A DNA stretch of 58,295 nt from a virus. Shown here one piece after another: positions 34,145 to 41,034 of this stretch. The DNA is taken from the IMG/VR virus record IMGVR_UViG_3300009428_000009, positions 1-58,295 of that record. One strand, written 5' to 3'. A program made the translations under genes and the position numbers. Numbering within the stretch: position 1 is the first letter of the stretch; each line of letters starts with the position of its first letter. Under the pieces are notes generated by a model. It saw only the letters and a program-made list of their open reading frames with translations, did no database searches and was not told where the DNA came from.

Positions 34145-34555
34145 ATGGATGAATCAAATATAGTTGCTTGGACTCCGGAATCCATGTTAGAGATTACCTT
34201 AAACGAACCTGACGATTTTCTGAAGGTTCGTGAAACTTTAACTAGAATCGGCGTTTCGAGTAGAAAAGAGAATAAATTATTTCAATCGTGTCATATTCTG
34301 CATAAGCAGGGTAGATACTTTATAGTACATTTTAAGGAACTATTTCTACTAGATGGTAAAAAATCTAACCTTGAAGAAAGTGACGTTGCTAGAAGAAACA
34401 CTATAGCAACACTCATTTCTGATTGGGGATTGATTACTTTAGTTAATGGTAAGGCAGCCGAAATTATGGCACCTCTGAGACAGATTAAGATTATTCCTTT
34501 TAAAGAAAAAGTAAATTGGGAATTGTGTCCCAAATATAACATCGGAAAAAAGTAA
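34145..34555 (+). CDS. regA: Translational repressor RegA
   Basis: RNA-binding repressor that blocks translation of many early mRNAs at their start sites, including its own. The core 'LEITLNEPDDFLKVRETLTR', 'LFQSCHILHKQGRYFIVHFK', 'RRNTIATLISDWGLITLV' and the closing 'WELCPKYNIGKK' are near-identical in pattern to T4 RegA. Met codons at 34145 and 34184 are possible starts. The second gives 123 residues, very close to T4 (122), but the first has the longer purine-rich leader. The 44-dexA-62-regA order is T4-like. A late box upstream is unexpected for a repressor of early genes. Confidence 0.94.
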   Translation: MDESNIVAWTPESMLEITLNEPDDFLKVRETLTRIGVSSRKENKLFQSCHILHKQGRYFIVHFKELFLLDGKKSNLEESDVARRNTIATLISDWGLITLVNGKAAEIMAPLRQIKIIPFKEKVNWELCPKYNIGKK

Positions 34556-34589
34556 ATCTACTATTGACATTATTGGACTAGCGTGTTAG

Positions 34590-34597
34590 TCTAAATA
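34590..34597 (+). promoter_or_regulatory. Likely variant late promoter box before the tagged island
   Basis: TCTAAATA differs from the TATAAATA late box by one base and lies 33 nt before the first tagged gene, the usual distance in this genome. A TTGACA at 34564-34569 has no good -10 at 17 bp (TAGTCT), so late expression is the better reading. Confidence 0.45.
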
Positions 34598-34629
34598 TAA
34601 GAAATAGAATCAGTCAAGGAAAAAAAGAT

Positions 34630-35193
34630 ATGAAATCTTTTAAGTCGCATATGCTTAATGAAAGCGCCCTAAGTGCATTAAGAGTTGCTACAAAGGCACA
34701 TGAAGGACAATTTAGGAAAAGTGGTGGTAGATATATTGCTCATCCAAAAGAAGTTGCGAAAATAGTCGCAAAATTCAAACCTAAATCCTCAAATCTATCT
34801 GCACTAGTTCAAGCTGCATATCTACACGATACGTTAGAGGACACTGACTTATCGCATGACGATTTGGTCAAACAGTTTGGTGGATTAGTTGCAAATTTAG
34901 TTGATCAATTGACAACTAAGAAAGATGATCTAGAAGCTGCCGGCGGCAAAGGTGAATATATCAAAGGCAAAATGGTTAATATGACAAGCTGGGCACTTGT
35001 TATTAAACTTGCAGATAGATTAGCAAATGTGTCTGATATTGCAAAGCAGCCAGCATCATGGCAAAAGAAATATGCGGGCGATACAAAAATAGCCTTAGAC
35101 GCTGTAAAAGCTGATCGTAAGGATCTTAGTCCTACACATAAGAAAATCATAAAAAACATAGAAACTATTATCAAACCTTATGTGAAAGGATAA
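34630..35193 (+). CDS. Alarmone-hydrolase-like HD protein with capsid-targeting tag
   Basis: HD-domain protein of the RelA/SpoT-MESH1 hydrolase type, which removes the 3' pyrophosphate of (p)ppGpp. The motifs are complete: 'AHEGQFRKSGGRYIAHP' (His38), 'YLHDTLEDTD' (His66-Asp67, Glu70-Asp71) and 'VIKLADRLANV' (Asp129, Asn133). The 187-residue size and lack of a synthetase domain fit small alarmone hydrolases. The N terminus 'MKSFKSHMLNE-S' matches the internal-protein targeting peptide with a gp21-type site after Glu11, so packaging and injection with the DNA are predicted. Such hydrolases can also remove pyrophosphate from the tRNA 3' end. Hydrolase call strong; delivery is inferred. Confidence 0.85.
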   Translation: MKSFKSHMLNESALSALRVATKAHEGQFRKSGGRYIAHPKEVAKIVAKFKPKSSNLSALVQAAYLHDTLEDTDLSHDDLVKQFGGLVANLVDQLTTKKDDLEAAGGKGEYIKGKMVNMTSWALVIKLADRLANVSDIAKQPASWQKKYAGDTKIALDAVKADRKDLSPTHKKIIKNIETIIKPYVKG

Positions 35194-35198
35194 ATGCT

Positions 35199-35546
35199 AT
35201 GAAATCTTTTACTAGATTTATAACTGAATTGACGAAAAATCAACGTAAGAAAAAAGAGTCTTACGCATTGACCTATATCAGGCAAGGTAAGATGGGTATT
35301 CTAAGGATTCGACCATTACCAGGCAGTAAGTGGGTTGAGGTTCGAGGCAAAGCAGGATTTGAAAATGATTACGACGAAAATGATTATTTACACAGAACCA
35401 TGTCTCTTATAGGCAAAGGTGTGAATGTATCAGATTTTGTAAATGGTACAGAGGTTGTATTATATGATAGGGGTGATCCGACAGCAAAGCTAGCCGTAAG
35501 ATCAATTAGAGCAATTGTCAGATATCCAGATGTACAACACTGGTAA
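35199..35546 (+). CDS. Unknown protein with capsid-targeting tag (115 aa)
   Basis: Function not recognised. The N terminus 'MKSFTRFITE-L' is the same tag as in its neighbours, with a predicted cut after Glu10. The mature part is basic at first ('TKNQRKKKESYALTYIRQG') and then a small beta-rich domain ('GILRIRPLPGSKWVEVRG', 'VSDFVNGTEVVLYDRGD', 'VRSIRAIVRYPDVQHW'). It starts 5 nt after the HD gene and is followed 10 nt later by the nucleotidyltransferase gene. Co-packaging with them is expected if the tag works. Confidence 0.75.
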   Translation: MKSFTRFITELTKNQRKKKESYALTYIRQGKMGILRIRPLPGSKWVEVRGKAGFENDYDENDYLHRTMSLIGKGVNVSDFVNGTEVVLYDRGDPTAKLAVRSIRAIVRYPDVQHW

Positions 35547-35556
35547 GGAATAAACC

Positions 35557-36771
35557 ATGAAAAGTTTTATATCTCATTTGAATGAAAGTATGGTCGATGA
35601 CCTTCTGTCAACGCAGATACGAAAAGCAATCAAAAGCGCGGGTGGGAAAATATATCAAATAGGCGGTGTTGTCCGTGATGAAATGATAGGTAAAATATCT
35701 AAGGATCTTGATATTATCATTGTTGGAATCGAGTTAGATGATATAGAAAAAATTCTAAAGCCTCACGGTAAAGTCAACATGGTAGGCAAGTCGTTCGGCA
35801 TTCTAAAATTTGTTCCTACAGGCTCTACTGAAGCTGAGGATGTAGATATTTCTGTGCCAAGAATTGACTCAAAAAGCACAGGCTCAGGTCATAAAGACTT
35901 TGAAGTAGAACTTGGTAAAGGCATTACGCTACAGCAAGATCAGCTAAGGCGCGATTTTTGGATAAATGCACTAGCGAAAGATGTTGATACTGGTGAGATA
36001 ATAGACGTTGATGGTAAAGGCATGAAGGATATAAAGAATAAGCAAATCCGCATGATCAGTCCAACATCGTTCGAGGATGATCCTCTCAGAATGTTTCGAG
36101 CTGTGCAGTTTGCATCAAGATTTGATTTTACTATCGAAAAAGAGACATACAAGGAAATGAAGAAAAGAGCAAGCACTATCTCTACCATTTCTGCAGATAG
36201 ATTCCAAGAAGAATTTAAAAAGCTTTTCAGTAAATCTAAGAAACCTAGTATTGGTGTAAAAATACTATTCGATTCTGGTTTGATGAAACATATATTTAAA
36301 TCAATTAAATTAAAATCAAACGATTTGAAAACAATTGACGCTCTCGGCAAAAGTGATTTTGCTGTATTCATGGGAATATTACTTAGCGACTACGGAAACA
36401 AAGCAGGCTCAACTGCCAAAACAGTCATACGACTTTCGAATACGGATGCAAAAATTGTTCAAAATGTCGTAGACTGGAAAGAAGGTATGAATAATGTTGA
36501 GCTTGCAAACTATGCTAAAAGTGTTGATGTTAGAGCTATAGACGCATTTTTATCTGCAAAAGGATCTAAAACTCTGTCGAGTAGACTAAAGGGTATAAAA
36601 TATATTTCAGTAAAAGACATGCCAATAGATGGTAGAGATGCAGTTAAAGCTGGATTTAAGGGTAAAGCTATTGGAGATGTATTACAATCTGCACTAGACT
36701 ATTCTATTAAGACTGGTAAAAGCAATAAAGAAGATTTATTAAAACATATAAATAGTAAAAACAAACGATGA
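35557..36771 (+). CDS. CCA-adding enzyme/poly(A) polymerase-like nucleotidyltransferase with capsid-targeting tag
   Basis: Class II tRNA nucleotidyltransferase family. Head domain 'IGGVVRDEMIG' (residues 35-45), catalytic 'DLDIIIV' (Asp50, Asp52) and third acid in 'VDISVPR'. The class fingerprints are 'RRDFWINALA' (131-140) and 'EDDPLRMFRAVQFASRF', followed by a helical C-terminal body. Enzymes of this family add CCA or A to RNA 3' ends. The 404-residue length is normal. The N terminus 'MKSFISHLNE-S' is the island tag with a cut after Glu10, which a cytosolic enzyme would not need. Repair of damaged tRNA ends after injection is the suggested role (inference). Its 3' end contains a late promoter. 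Confidence 0.85.
   Translation: MKSFISHLNESMVDDLLSTQIRKAIKSAGGKIYQIGGVVRDEMIGKISKDLDIIIVGIELDDIEKILKPHGKVNMVGKSFGILKFVPTGSTEAEDVDISVPRIDSKSTGSGHKDFEVELGKGITLQQDQLRRDFWINALAKDVDTGEIIDVDGKGMKDIKNKQIRMISPTSFEDDPLRMFRAVQFASRFDFTIEKETYKEMKKRASTISTISADRFQEEFKKLFSKSKKPSIGVKILFDSGLMKHIFKSIKLKSNDLKTIDALGKSDFAVFMGILLSDYGNKAGSTAKTVIRLSNTDAKIVQNVVDWKEGMNNVELANYAKSVDVRAIDAFLSAKGSKTLSSRLKGIKYISVKDMPIDGRDAVKAGFKGKAIGDVLQSALDYSIKTGKSNKEDLLKHINSKNKR
36747..36754 (+). promoter_or_regulatory. T4-type late promoter box inside the nucleotidyltransferase 3' end
   Basis: Exact TATAAATA within the last codons of the preceding gene; predicted start near 36760, about 24 nt before the cupredoxin-like virion gene. Confidence 0.75.
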
Positions 36772-36783
36772 GGAGACCGACAC

Positions 36784-37353
36784 ATGGCGTTCGTAAATAT
36801 TACAAACAATTCTAGTTGGCAATATGATAACGCTCCGCCTGATCCCGGTGCTAATAGCCCATTAAGACCTCTATGGTTAAAACAAACAAATGGTATTAGA
36901 ACTACAAATGGTCATGCTGTGTATACAAGTGTCCGCAGAACAGTAAGTGCTGGTACTGTTACCTTTGCTGTAACAGTTTCAAATCCAGGAGTAGGAAATA
37001 GATATTATATAGATGCAGTTGGGCCCGAGAGAATATTAAGTTTATCAGAAGGTAGAACATATAAATTTGATCAATCAGATTCTTCTAACTCAAACCATCC
37101 ATTAAGATTCAGTGCTACATCTAATGGGACACATGGCGGTGGTAGTGAATACACAACGGGCGTAACAACGTCAGGAACTCCGGGAAGTGCTGGAGCATAT
37201 ACTCAGATAACTGTTGCTGTTGGTGCTCCTAATTTATATTATTACTGTACAAACCACAGCAATATGGGTGGGACTGCAAACACTCCAGCATCTAGTACGT
37301 CTGCCTCTCCTGCAGGCGAAATTAGTAAAACTTTTTGGGATAATGTAGCATGA
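36784..37353 (+). CDS. Cupredoxin-like virion protein
   Basis: A 189-residue protein with the N-terminal segment 'SSWQYDNAPPDPGANSPLRP' seen in marine phage structural proteins, then a cupredoxin-like domain (about 70-165). Potential type-1 copper ligands are all present: His105 in 'NSNHPLRF', Cys155, His158 and Met161 in 'YYCTNHSNMGG'. The C-x2-H-x2-M spacing is that of amicyanin. It lacks the targeting tag that all neighbours carry and has its own late promoter, so it is probably an external virion protein. It is a paralogue of the truncated gene at the left edge (close protein and DNA similarity). The stop overlaps the next start. Confidence 0.7.
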   Translation: MAFVNITNNSSWQYDNAPPDPGANSPLRPLWLKQTNGIRTTNGHAVYTSVRRTVSAGTVTFAVTVSNPGVGNRYYIDAVGPERILSLSEGRTYKFDQSDSSNSNHPLRFSATSNGTHGGGSEYTTGVTTSGTPGSAGAYTQITVAVGAPNLYYYCTNHSNMGGTANTPASSTSASPAGEISKTFWDNVA

Positions 37354-37616
37354 AAACTTTTAAAGCATATATTAGTGAAGGTAGAGACTATAAAAAAGAA
37401 CGCGAAAACTATCTTGGTACTCCTGAGCAGATGAAAAGAAATGCAGCTAGAAAAAGAGCAAGACGCGCCGCTGTTCGGTCTGGAATGGCAGAGGATGGAG
37501 ATGGTCGTGACATCCATCACAAAGATAATAATCCTCTCAACAATGACTTGAAAAATCTAGCGTCAGTCACAGTAAGATATAATCGTAGAGAACCGAGACT
37601 CAGGAATAGAAAATGA
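37350..37616 (+). CDS. Small HNH-motif protein with capsid-targeting tag
   Basis: The 88 residues hold a single HNH-like motif 'RDIHHKDNNPLNNDLKNL' (His56, His57, Asn residues), preceded by a strongly basic helix 'RNAARKRARRAAVRS'. The N terminus 'MKTFKAYISE-G' is the island tag. As I recall, untagged marine relatives begin at about 'GRDYKKE', exactly where the gp21-type cut after Glu10 would leave the mature protein here. A DNA-binding or nicking protein that enters with the genome is possible. The basic helix may also help pack it on DNA. Start and stop both overlap neighbours (ATGA). Confidence 0.8.
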   Translation: MKTFKAYISEGRDYKKERENYLGTPEQMKRNAARKRARRAAVRSGMAEDGDGRDIHHKDNNPLNNDLKNLASVTVRYNRREPRLRNRK

Positions 37617-38569
37617 AAACATTCTATCAATATATGCAATTAGAGGAAGTTTTTAGTCAGGCAAGCTTGTCCAATCATCTCTTTAATATGCCTCTTTTCG
37701 GCGGCAAAGATGGTGATATAATGTCATTTAAAATACCTATGGGTAATGCAAACATAAAAAGAGTGATGCCAACTGAAATTAGAGGCTCTGTTTTTCATGT
37801 CACTAGCGAAAGTAATCACGATAAACTTGTTAAAGGACAAAACAAAAAATCTGGACTGTCCGCATTTAGAAATATGAAACCAAGTAGTATGGATAGAGGT
37901 ATTGCGTCTGGCGGTGGTTTTATCTATGAATTAGATGCTAATCTTTTAGGTTCATTCGAAACGGATGTGCGTTCAGGCGTAGATAAGACTGGTAGAAGAT
38001 GGGTAACATTGCAATCATTATTAGACACTGGATTCCATAACACTTCTGATTTCCCACATATCAACGATTTACATAGACCACTTGAGAAAAACGACTTGGG
38101 TAGTTTACCCAAAGATATAGAAACATATGTGAGAAAAGTATTAGGCAATTTAGATGGACATACAAAAAGAGGCTTACGCCCTGATTGGGTAGATGTACCA
38201 AGACACTTAGAAGATAAACATGGTTCGCCTGACTCAGCTGGCGCAAAAAAAGAGATGGGCAATATTATCAAGGGTTATATTGATACAGTCAACAAATCTT
38301 ATATGAAAAATTCAAAGAAAATAGCGACTGCACTAAAAAAACAATATGTTGATAAGTTGGACAAGGCTGCCTGGGACGAAATGATTGTCAATCAGTATAA
38401 AGTTAAAAAACTACATGTACTACTCTCCGCACCACAATTTGTAAATGGATTATGGTCAGATGTTACAGATGCAATGGAAGATGCTAAAAGTAGAGGTATA
38501 GAGGTTGTTGAGTGGGATAATTCTAGAGATTTACAGTCCCATATATTAGCAACAAGGATTAAAAGTTAA
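37613..38569 (+). CDS. Internal virion protein candidate A (possible ART-like fold)
   Basis: The 318-residue protein is a paralogue of the one at 39028. Shared blocks are 'KGQNKKSGLSAFRNM', 'RGIAS', 'IYELDANLLGSF', 'GRRW', 'IIKGYI' and 'WDEMIVNQYK'. An 'H-x-T' segment ('VFHVTSE', His62), followed about ten residues later by K-x-G-x-N and then Ser-Ala-Phe, recalls the NAD-binding strand of ADP-ribosyltransferases of the PARP/DarT type. This likeness is weak and needs a structure search. The N terminus 'MKTFYQYMQLEE-V' is a variant of the island tag. T4 packages the ADP-ribosyltransferase Alt in the same way, which makes an Alt-like role attractive (inference). Confidence 0.6.
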   Translation: MKTFYQYMQLEEVFSQASLSNHLFNMPLFGGKDGDIMSFKIPMGNANIKRVMPTEIRGSVFHVTSESNHDKLVKGQNKKSGLSAFRNMKPSSMDRGIASGGGFIYELDANLLGSFETDVRSGVDKTGRRWVTLQSLLDTGFHNTSDFPHINDLHRPLEKNDLGSLPKDIETYVRKVLGNLDGHTKRGLRPDWVDVPRHLEDKHGSPDSAGAKKEMGNIIKGYIDTVNKSYMKNSKKIATALKKQYVDKLDKAAWDEMIVNQYKVKKLHVLLSAPQFVNGLWSDVTDAMEDAKSRGIEVVEWDNSRDLQSHILATRIKS

Positions 38570-39027
38570 TGATAAGTTTTAAATCACATTTGGGCGAATC
38601 GTTCAACACTAAAATTCAGTGGAAACAAACTAGCACCAGACCTGAAACTGAAAAATATCTCGGTCGAATAGGTAAACAATTTGTAGAAATGATTTATAAT
38701 TGGTCACAATCTAAAAATATTCCTGAAAAATCGGACGTTAATATTGTATTCAGTGTTGGTGGTGATATGTCTGTTACTGGTAAAGGCGACCAAATGCAAA
38801 TATTTGGCGCAGTAATAAACCACATAAAAGAATTTATAGAGAAAAATCCACAAATAAAAGTCGCAAGTTTTACAGCATCTAAATCTGCCGAAGATGGTGA
38901 GAGCGGAAGCAGAAACAAATTATACAGTAAATTAGTAAAACGATTTGCTACTAAAATGGGCTTTAAAATTGAAGAACTAGATTTGGATGAATTATCTCTT
39001 TATATATTGACAAGGAAAGCAAAATAG
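38569..39027 (+). CDS. Unknown protein with capsid-targeting tag (152 aa)
   Basis: The N terminus 'MISFKSHLGE-S' is the island tag with a cut after Glu10. The mature part has an alpha/beta pattern: 'DVNIVFSVGGDMSVTGKGD', then 'IFGAVINHIKEFIEKNPQIK' and a C-terminal 'SRNKLYSKLVKRFATKMGFK'. The last block (S-R-x-K-L-Y-x-x-L-V-K-R) recurs in small phage proteins that loosely resemble acetyltransferase C termini, but I cannot assign a fold. It lies between the two paralogous candidates and starts on the overlapping stop of the first. Confidence 0.7.
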   Translation: MISFKSHLGESFNTKIQWKQTSTRPETEKYLGRIGKQFVEMIYNWSQSKNIPEKSDVNIVFSVGGDMSVTGKGDQMQIFGAVINHIKEFIEKNPQIKVASFTASKSAEDGESGSRNKLYSKLVKRFATKMGFKIEELDLDELSLYILTRKAK

Positions 39028-39969
39028 ATGCAAAATTTTAAGTCTTATTTATTAGAATTGCATGGTAAAAGTAGTTTATCTCAAAAGCTATTTGATATCA
39101 AAAAAAGCGATAATGAAGGCATTGCAAATTTTTGGATGCCTATGTCCTCAGCACAAATGAAACAGATCACTCCTACTCCTCCAAGAATAACTTGCTGGCA
39201 TATTGCAGCTCAACAGTTTCATAAAACGATGTTTAAAGGTGAGAACAAAAAGCGCGGCATTTCCGCATTTTTGAATATGTCCTCTACGAGTCTTGCTAGA
39301 GGTGTCGCCACTAGTGGTGCTCAAGTTATCTATGAATTGGAAGCTGATTTGTTAGGATCGTTCTCCGGTGATATTGGATCAGAACCCGACAATTCGGGCA
39401 GGCGTTGGTATGAAATGTATGAATTGGCTCGCTCTGATACATACACTGATAAATTTGAAAATACCAAGGTCGATCTAAAGGATTTGGGAACTATGCCTGC
39501 TGATATGGAAAAATATGTTATAAGTGCTATTGAAAGAGTTTGGGGTAAAAAACCTAATAATAAAGGCGAAAGTCTAACCATGTATTGGCAACTTCTGCCT
39601 GCAGAATTAAAGCAAAAAAATAGAAGCGGAGAACTTTCTGATATTATCAAAGGTTATATTGAAGCCGCAACAAAAACATATAAGAAGAATGCTAAAGCAC
39701 TTGCCAAAAAGATACAAAGTCATTATAATGAAGATCGGATGCCAGCTGGACAATGGGACGAGGTAATTGTTAATAATTATAAAATAAGACAAGTACATAT
39801 GACCCATGAAATAAGAAATGATATGCGCTCTGGTGTTCAATTTGAATGGGACAAAGCTGAGGATTGGATTGAAAATAAACTCGGCAAAGAGATTGAGATG
39901 CACGACAGAAATCAAGATTTGGCAATAGAGATTTCTAGAATAAACGCTAATATGCGAATAAAATTTTAA
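39028..39969 (+). CDS. Internal virion protein candidate B (paralogue of candidate A)
   Basis: The 313-residue protein shares with the one at 37613 the blocks 'GENKKRGISAFLNM', 'RGVAT', 'IYELEADLLGSF', 'GRRW', 'DIIKGYI' and 'WDEVIVNNYK', with the His of 'CWHIAAQ' (His58) in place of 'VFHVTSE'. Its N terminus 'MQNFKSYLLE-L' fits the island tag. The pair are diverged outside these blocks, so they may differ in target. A weak ADP-ribosyltransferase-like pattern is the only functional hint. It is the last gene of the tagged island; a strong sigma70 promoter begins 7 nt after its stop. Confidence 0.6.
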   Translation: MQNFKSYLLELHGKSSLSQKLFDIKKSDNEGIANFWMPMSSAQMKQITPTPPRITCWHIAAQQFHKTMFKGENKKRGISAFLNMSSTSLARGVATSGAQVIYELEADLLGSFSGDIGSEPDNSGRRWYEMYELARSDTYTDKFENTKVDLKDLGTMPADMEKYVISAIERVWGKKPNNKGESLTMYWQLLPAELKQKNRSGELSDIIKGYIEAATKTYKKNAKALAKKIQSHYNEDRMPAGQWDEVIVNNYKIRQVHMTHEIRNDMRSGVQFEWDKAEDWIENKLGKEIEMHDRNQDLAIEISRINANMRIKF

Positions 39970-39976
39970 ATAAATC

Positions 39977-40005
39977 TTGACATTACTCTTGAAATAGACT
40001 ATAAT
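39977..40005 (+). promoter_or_regulatory. Perfect-consensus sigma70 promoter for the Hsp20 operon
   Basis: TTGACA, 17-bp spacer, TATAAT, both hexamers exact. It leaves an unusually long leader of about 100 nt before the Hsp20 ATG. Confidence 0.92.
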
Positions 40006-40111
40006 AATACATATATACTACAGAGACAGCTTGTAGAGGTTGTCCAATGAAGGCGGGATGCAGAATAATCTGGTCCCAGAACATTCTTGCTTGGAAGAGG
40101 AGAACCCCAAA

Positions 40112-40582
40112 ATGACAGGCATTCAAACACTATTTCCACGATCATCTTTTGTAGGATTCGATCATTTGTTTAACGAAATGGAACACACAGTTCGTCATGC
40201 ATCTGATCACTATCCACCTCACAATATTATTAAAGCGAGTGAGCATGAATATCTTATTGAACTTGCAGTTGCAGGCTTTTCAAAAGATGAATTATCAATA
40301 GAAGTTAAAGATAGAACTTTGATGATAACTGGAGAACACGTTAGCAAAGGAAGAGACTTTATTCATCGAGGTATTAGTACCAAGAAGTTTAAACGTACTT
40401 TTCGATTGTCTGAACACGTTCAAGTAAACGGAGCAGATATTCAAGATGGCATACTTGCCGTAGAACTGAAGTATGAAATCCCAGAAGAAATGCGTCCTCG
40501 TAAAATTTCAATAGGAAAAAACGAGGAAAACTCAAATGCAACATATACTAACAAGTCACAACTACTTAACGAAAGCAATTAG
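40112..40582 (+). CDS. hsp20: Small heat-shock protein (Hsp20/alpha-crystallin family)
   Basis: ATP-independent holdase chaperone. The 156 residues start 'MTGIQTLFPRSSFVGFDHLF', then carry the alpha-crystallin domain: 'IIKASEHEYLIELAVAGFSK', 'LMITGEH' and 'FKRTFRLSEHV', then 'DIQDGILAVEL'. A C-terminal I-x-I motif 'KISIG' follows. Met 40112 is chosen because 'GAAGAGGAGAA' precedes it; a TTG 72 nt upstream in frame has no ribosome site. Hsp20 genes are frequent in T4-like marine phages, where they may assist assembly or protect host proteins. The last 47 nt overlap the next gene. Confidence 0.93.
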   Translation: MTGIQTLFPRSSFVGFDHLFNEMEHTVRHASDHYPPHNIIKASEHEYLIELAVAGFSKDELSIEVKDRTLMITGEHVSKGRDFIHRGISTKKFKRTFRLSEHVQVNGADIQDGILAVELKYEIPEEMRPRKISIGKNEENSNATYTNKSQLLNESN

Positions 40583-40787
40583 TTCATTAATTGATCTGAT
40601 CAACGATTCTCTCAACCGTTTGTGGGTTTCTATGATTAGAGCGAGGCAAGTAGAAGCCAACCGAAAAATTGCCCCTATGCTAAAAGGCGAATATCCAAAT
40701 ATGACAGTAGATCAAATTTGGGATTTATTGAATAGAAGTACCATGGGTTTAGAAAACTTAGATCATCTTCCAAGGGCAGAAAGATGA
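40536..40787 (+). CDS. Small hypothetical protein (83 aa)
   Basis: Starts inside the Hsp20 3' end, with 'GAGGAAAACTCAA' as ribosome site. Amphipathic N terminus 'LTKAISSLIDLINDSLNRLW', then 'IRARQVEANRKIAPMLKGEY' and 'TVDQIWDLLNR'. Soluble, mainly helical. Not recognised. Its stop overlaps the next start (ATGATG). Confidence 0.65.
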   Translation: MQHILTSHNYLTKAISSLIDLINDSLNRLWVSMIRARQVEANRKIAPMLKGEYPNMTVDQIWDLLNRSTMGLENLDHLPRAER

Positions 40788-40936
40788 TGGAATTACTTAT
40801 GAAACTATTTAATTTTGTTAAGCCTAAAACTGAGATTGAATTGAGAGATGAATATTTCTCAAAAGCTAAATCTCACGCCGATCTAGAAAGGCGAATGAAA
40901 GTATGGGAGAATGATAACCTCAGAGGTTGGGGGTGA
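40784..40936 (+). CDS. Small DUF3563-like protein (50 aa)
   Basis: Short frame with an N-terminal 'MMELLMKLFNFVKPK' and the pattern 'RDEYFSKAKSHADLERRMKV'. The 'x-L-A/S-x-[AS]-x-s-x-x-D-L-E-R-R-M' motif is the hallmark of a tiny protein family (DUF3563-like) frequent in proteobacteria and T4-like marine phages. The function is unknown. It overlaps the preceding stop, which supports its being translated. Confidence 0.65.
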   Translation: MMELLMKLFNFVKPKTEIELRDEYFSKAKSHADLERRMKVWENDNLRGWG

Positions 40937-41012
40937 TTGTATACGTTATGGTAATGAATTACCGATTATACCGACAAATAATAGAATATTTTTGGTATAA
41001 AATAAATTAAAA
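40937..41012. other. Noncoding gap
   Basis: AT-rich stretch of about 76 nt between the DUF3563-like gene and a hairpin. It contains the short inverted repeat GGTAAT/ATTACC (40954-40966, loop of one base) and no promoter that I can support. Confidence 0.4.
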
Positions 41013-41034
41013 ATTGGGGCAGAAATGCCCCAAT
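41013..41034 (+). other. Perfect hairpin with GAAA tetraloop
   Basis: ATTGGGGCA and TGCCCCAAT pair perfectly around a GAAA tetraloop. The + strand continues 'CACACACAA' without a T-run, while the minus strand would have T-rich sequence after it. It may be an mRNA processing or protection element rather than a + strand terminator. An ATG at 41025 lies in the stem and is not a credible start. Confidence 0.7.

Noticed and set aside
34564-34592. Sigma70 promoter before the tagged island
   Set aside because: TTGACA is present, but at 16-18 bp only TAGTCT-like sequences are found, a poor -10; the late-box variant at 34590 is the better candidate.
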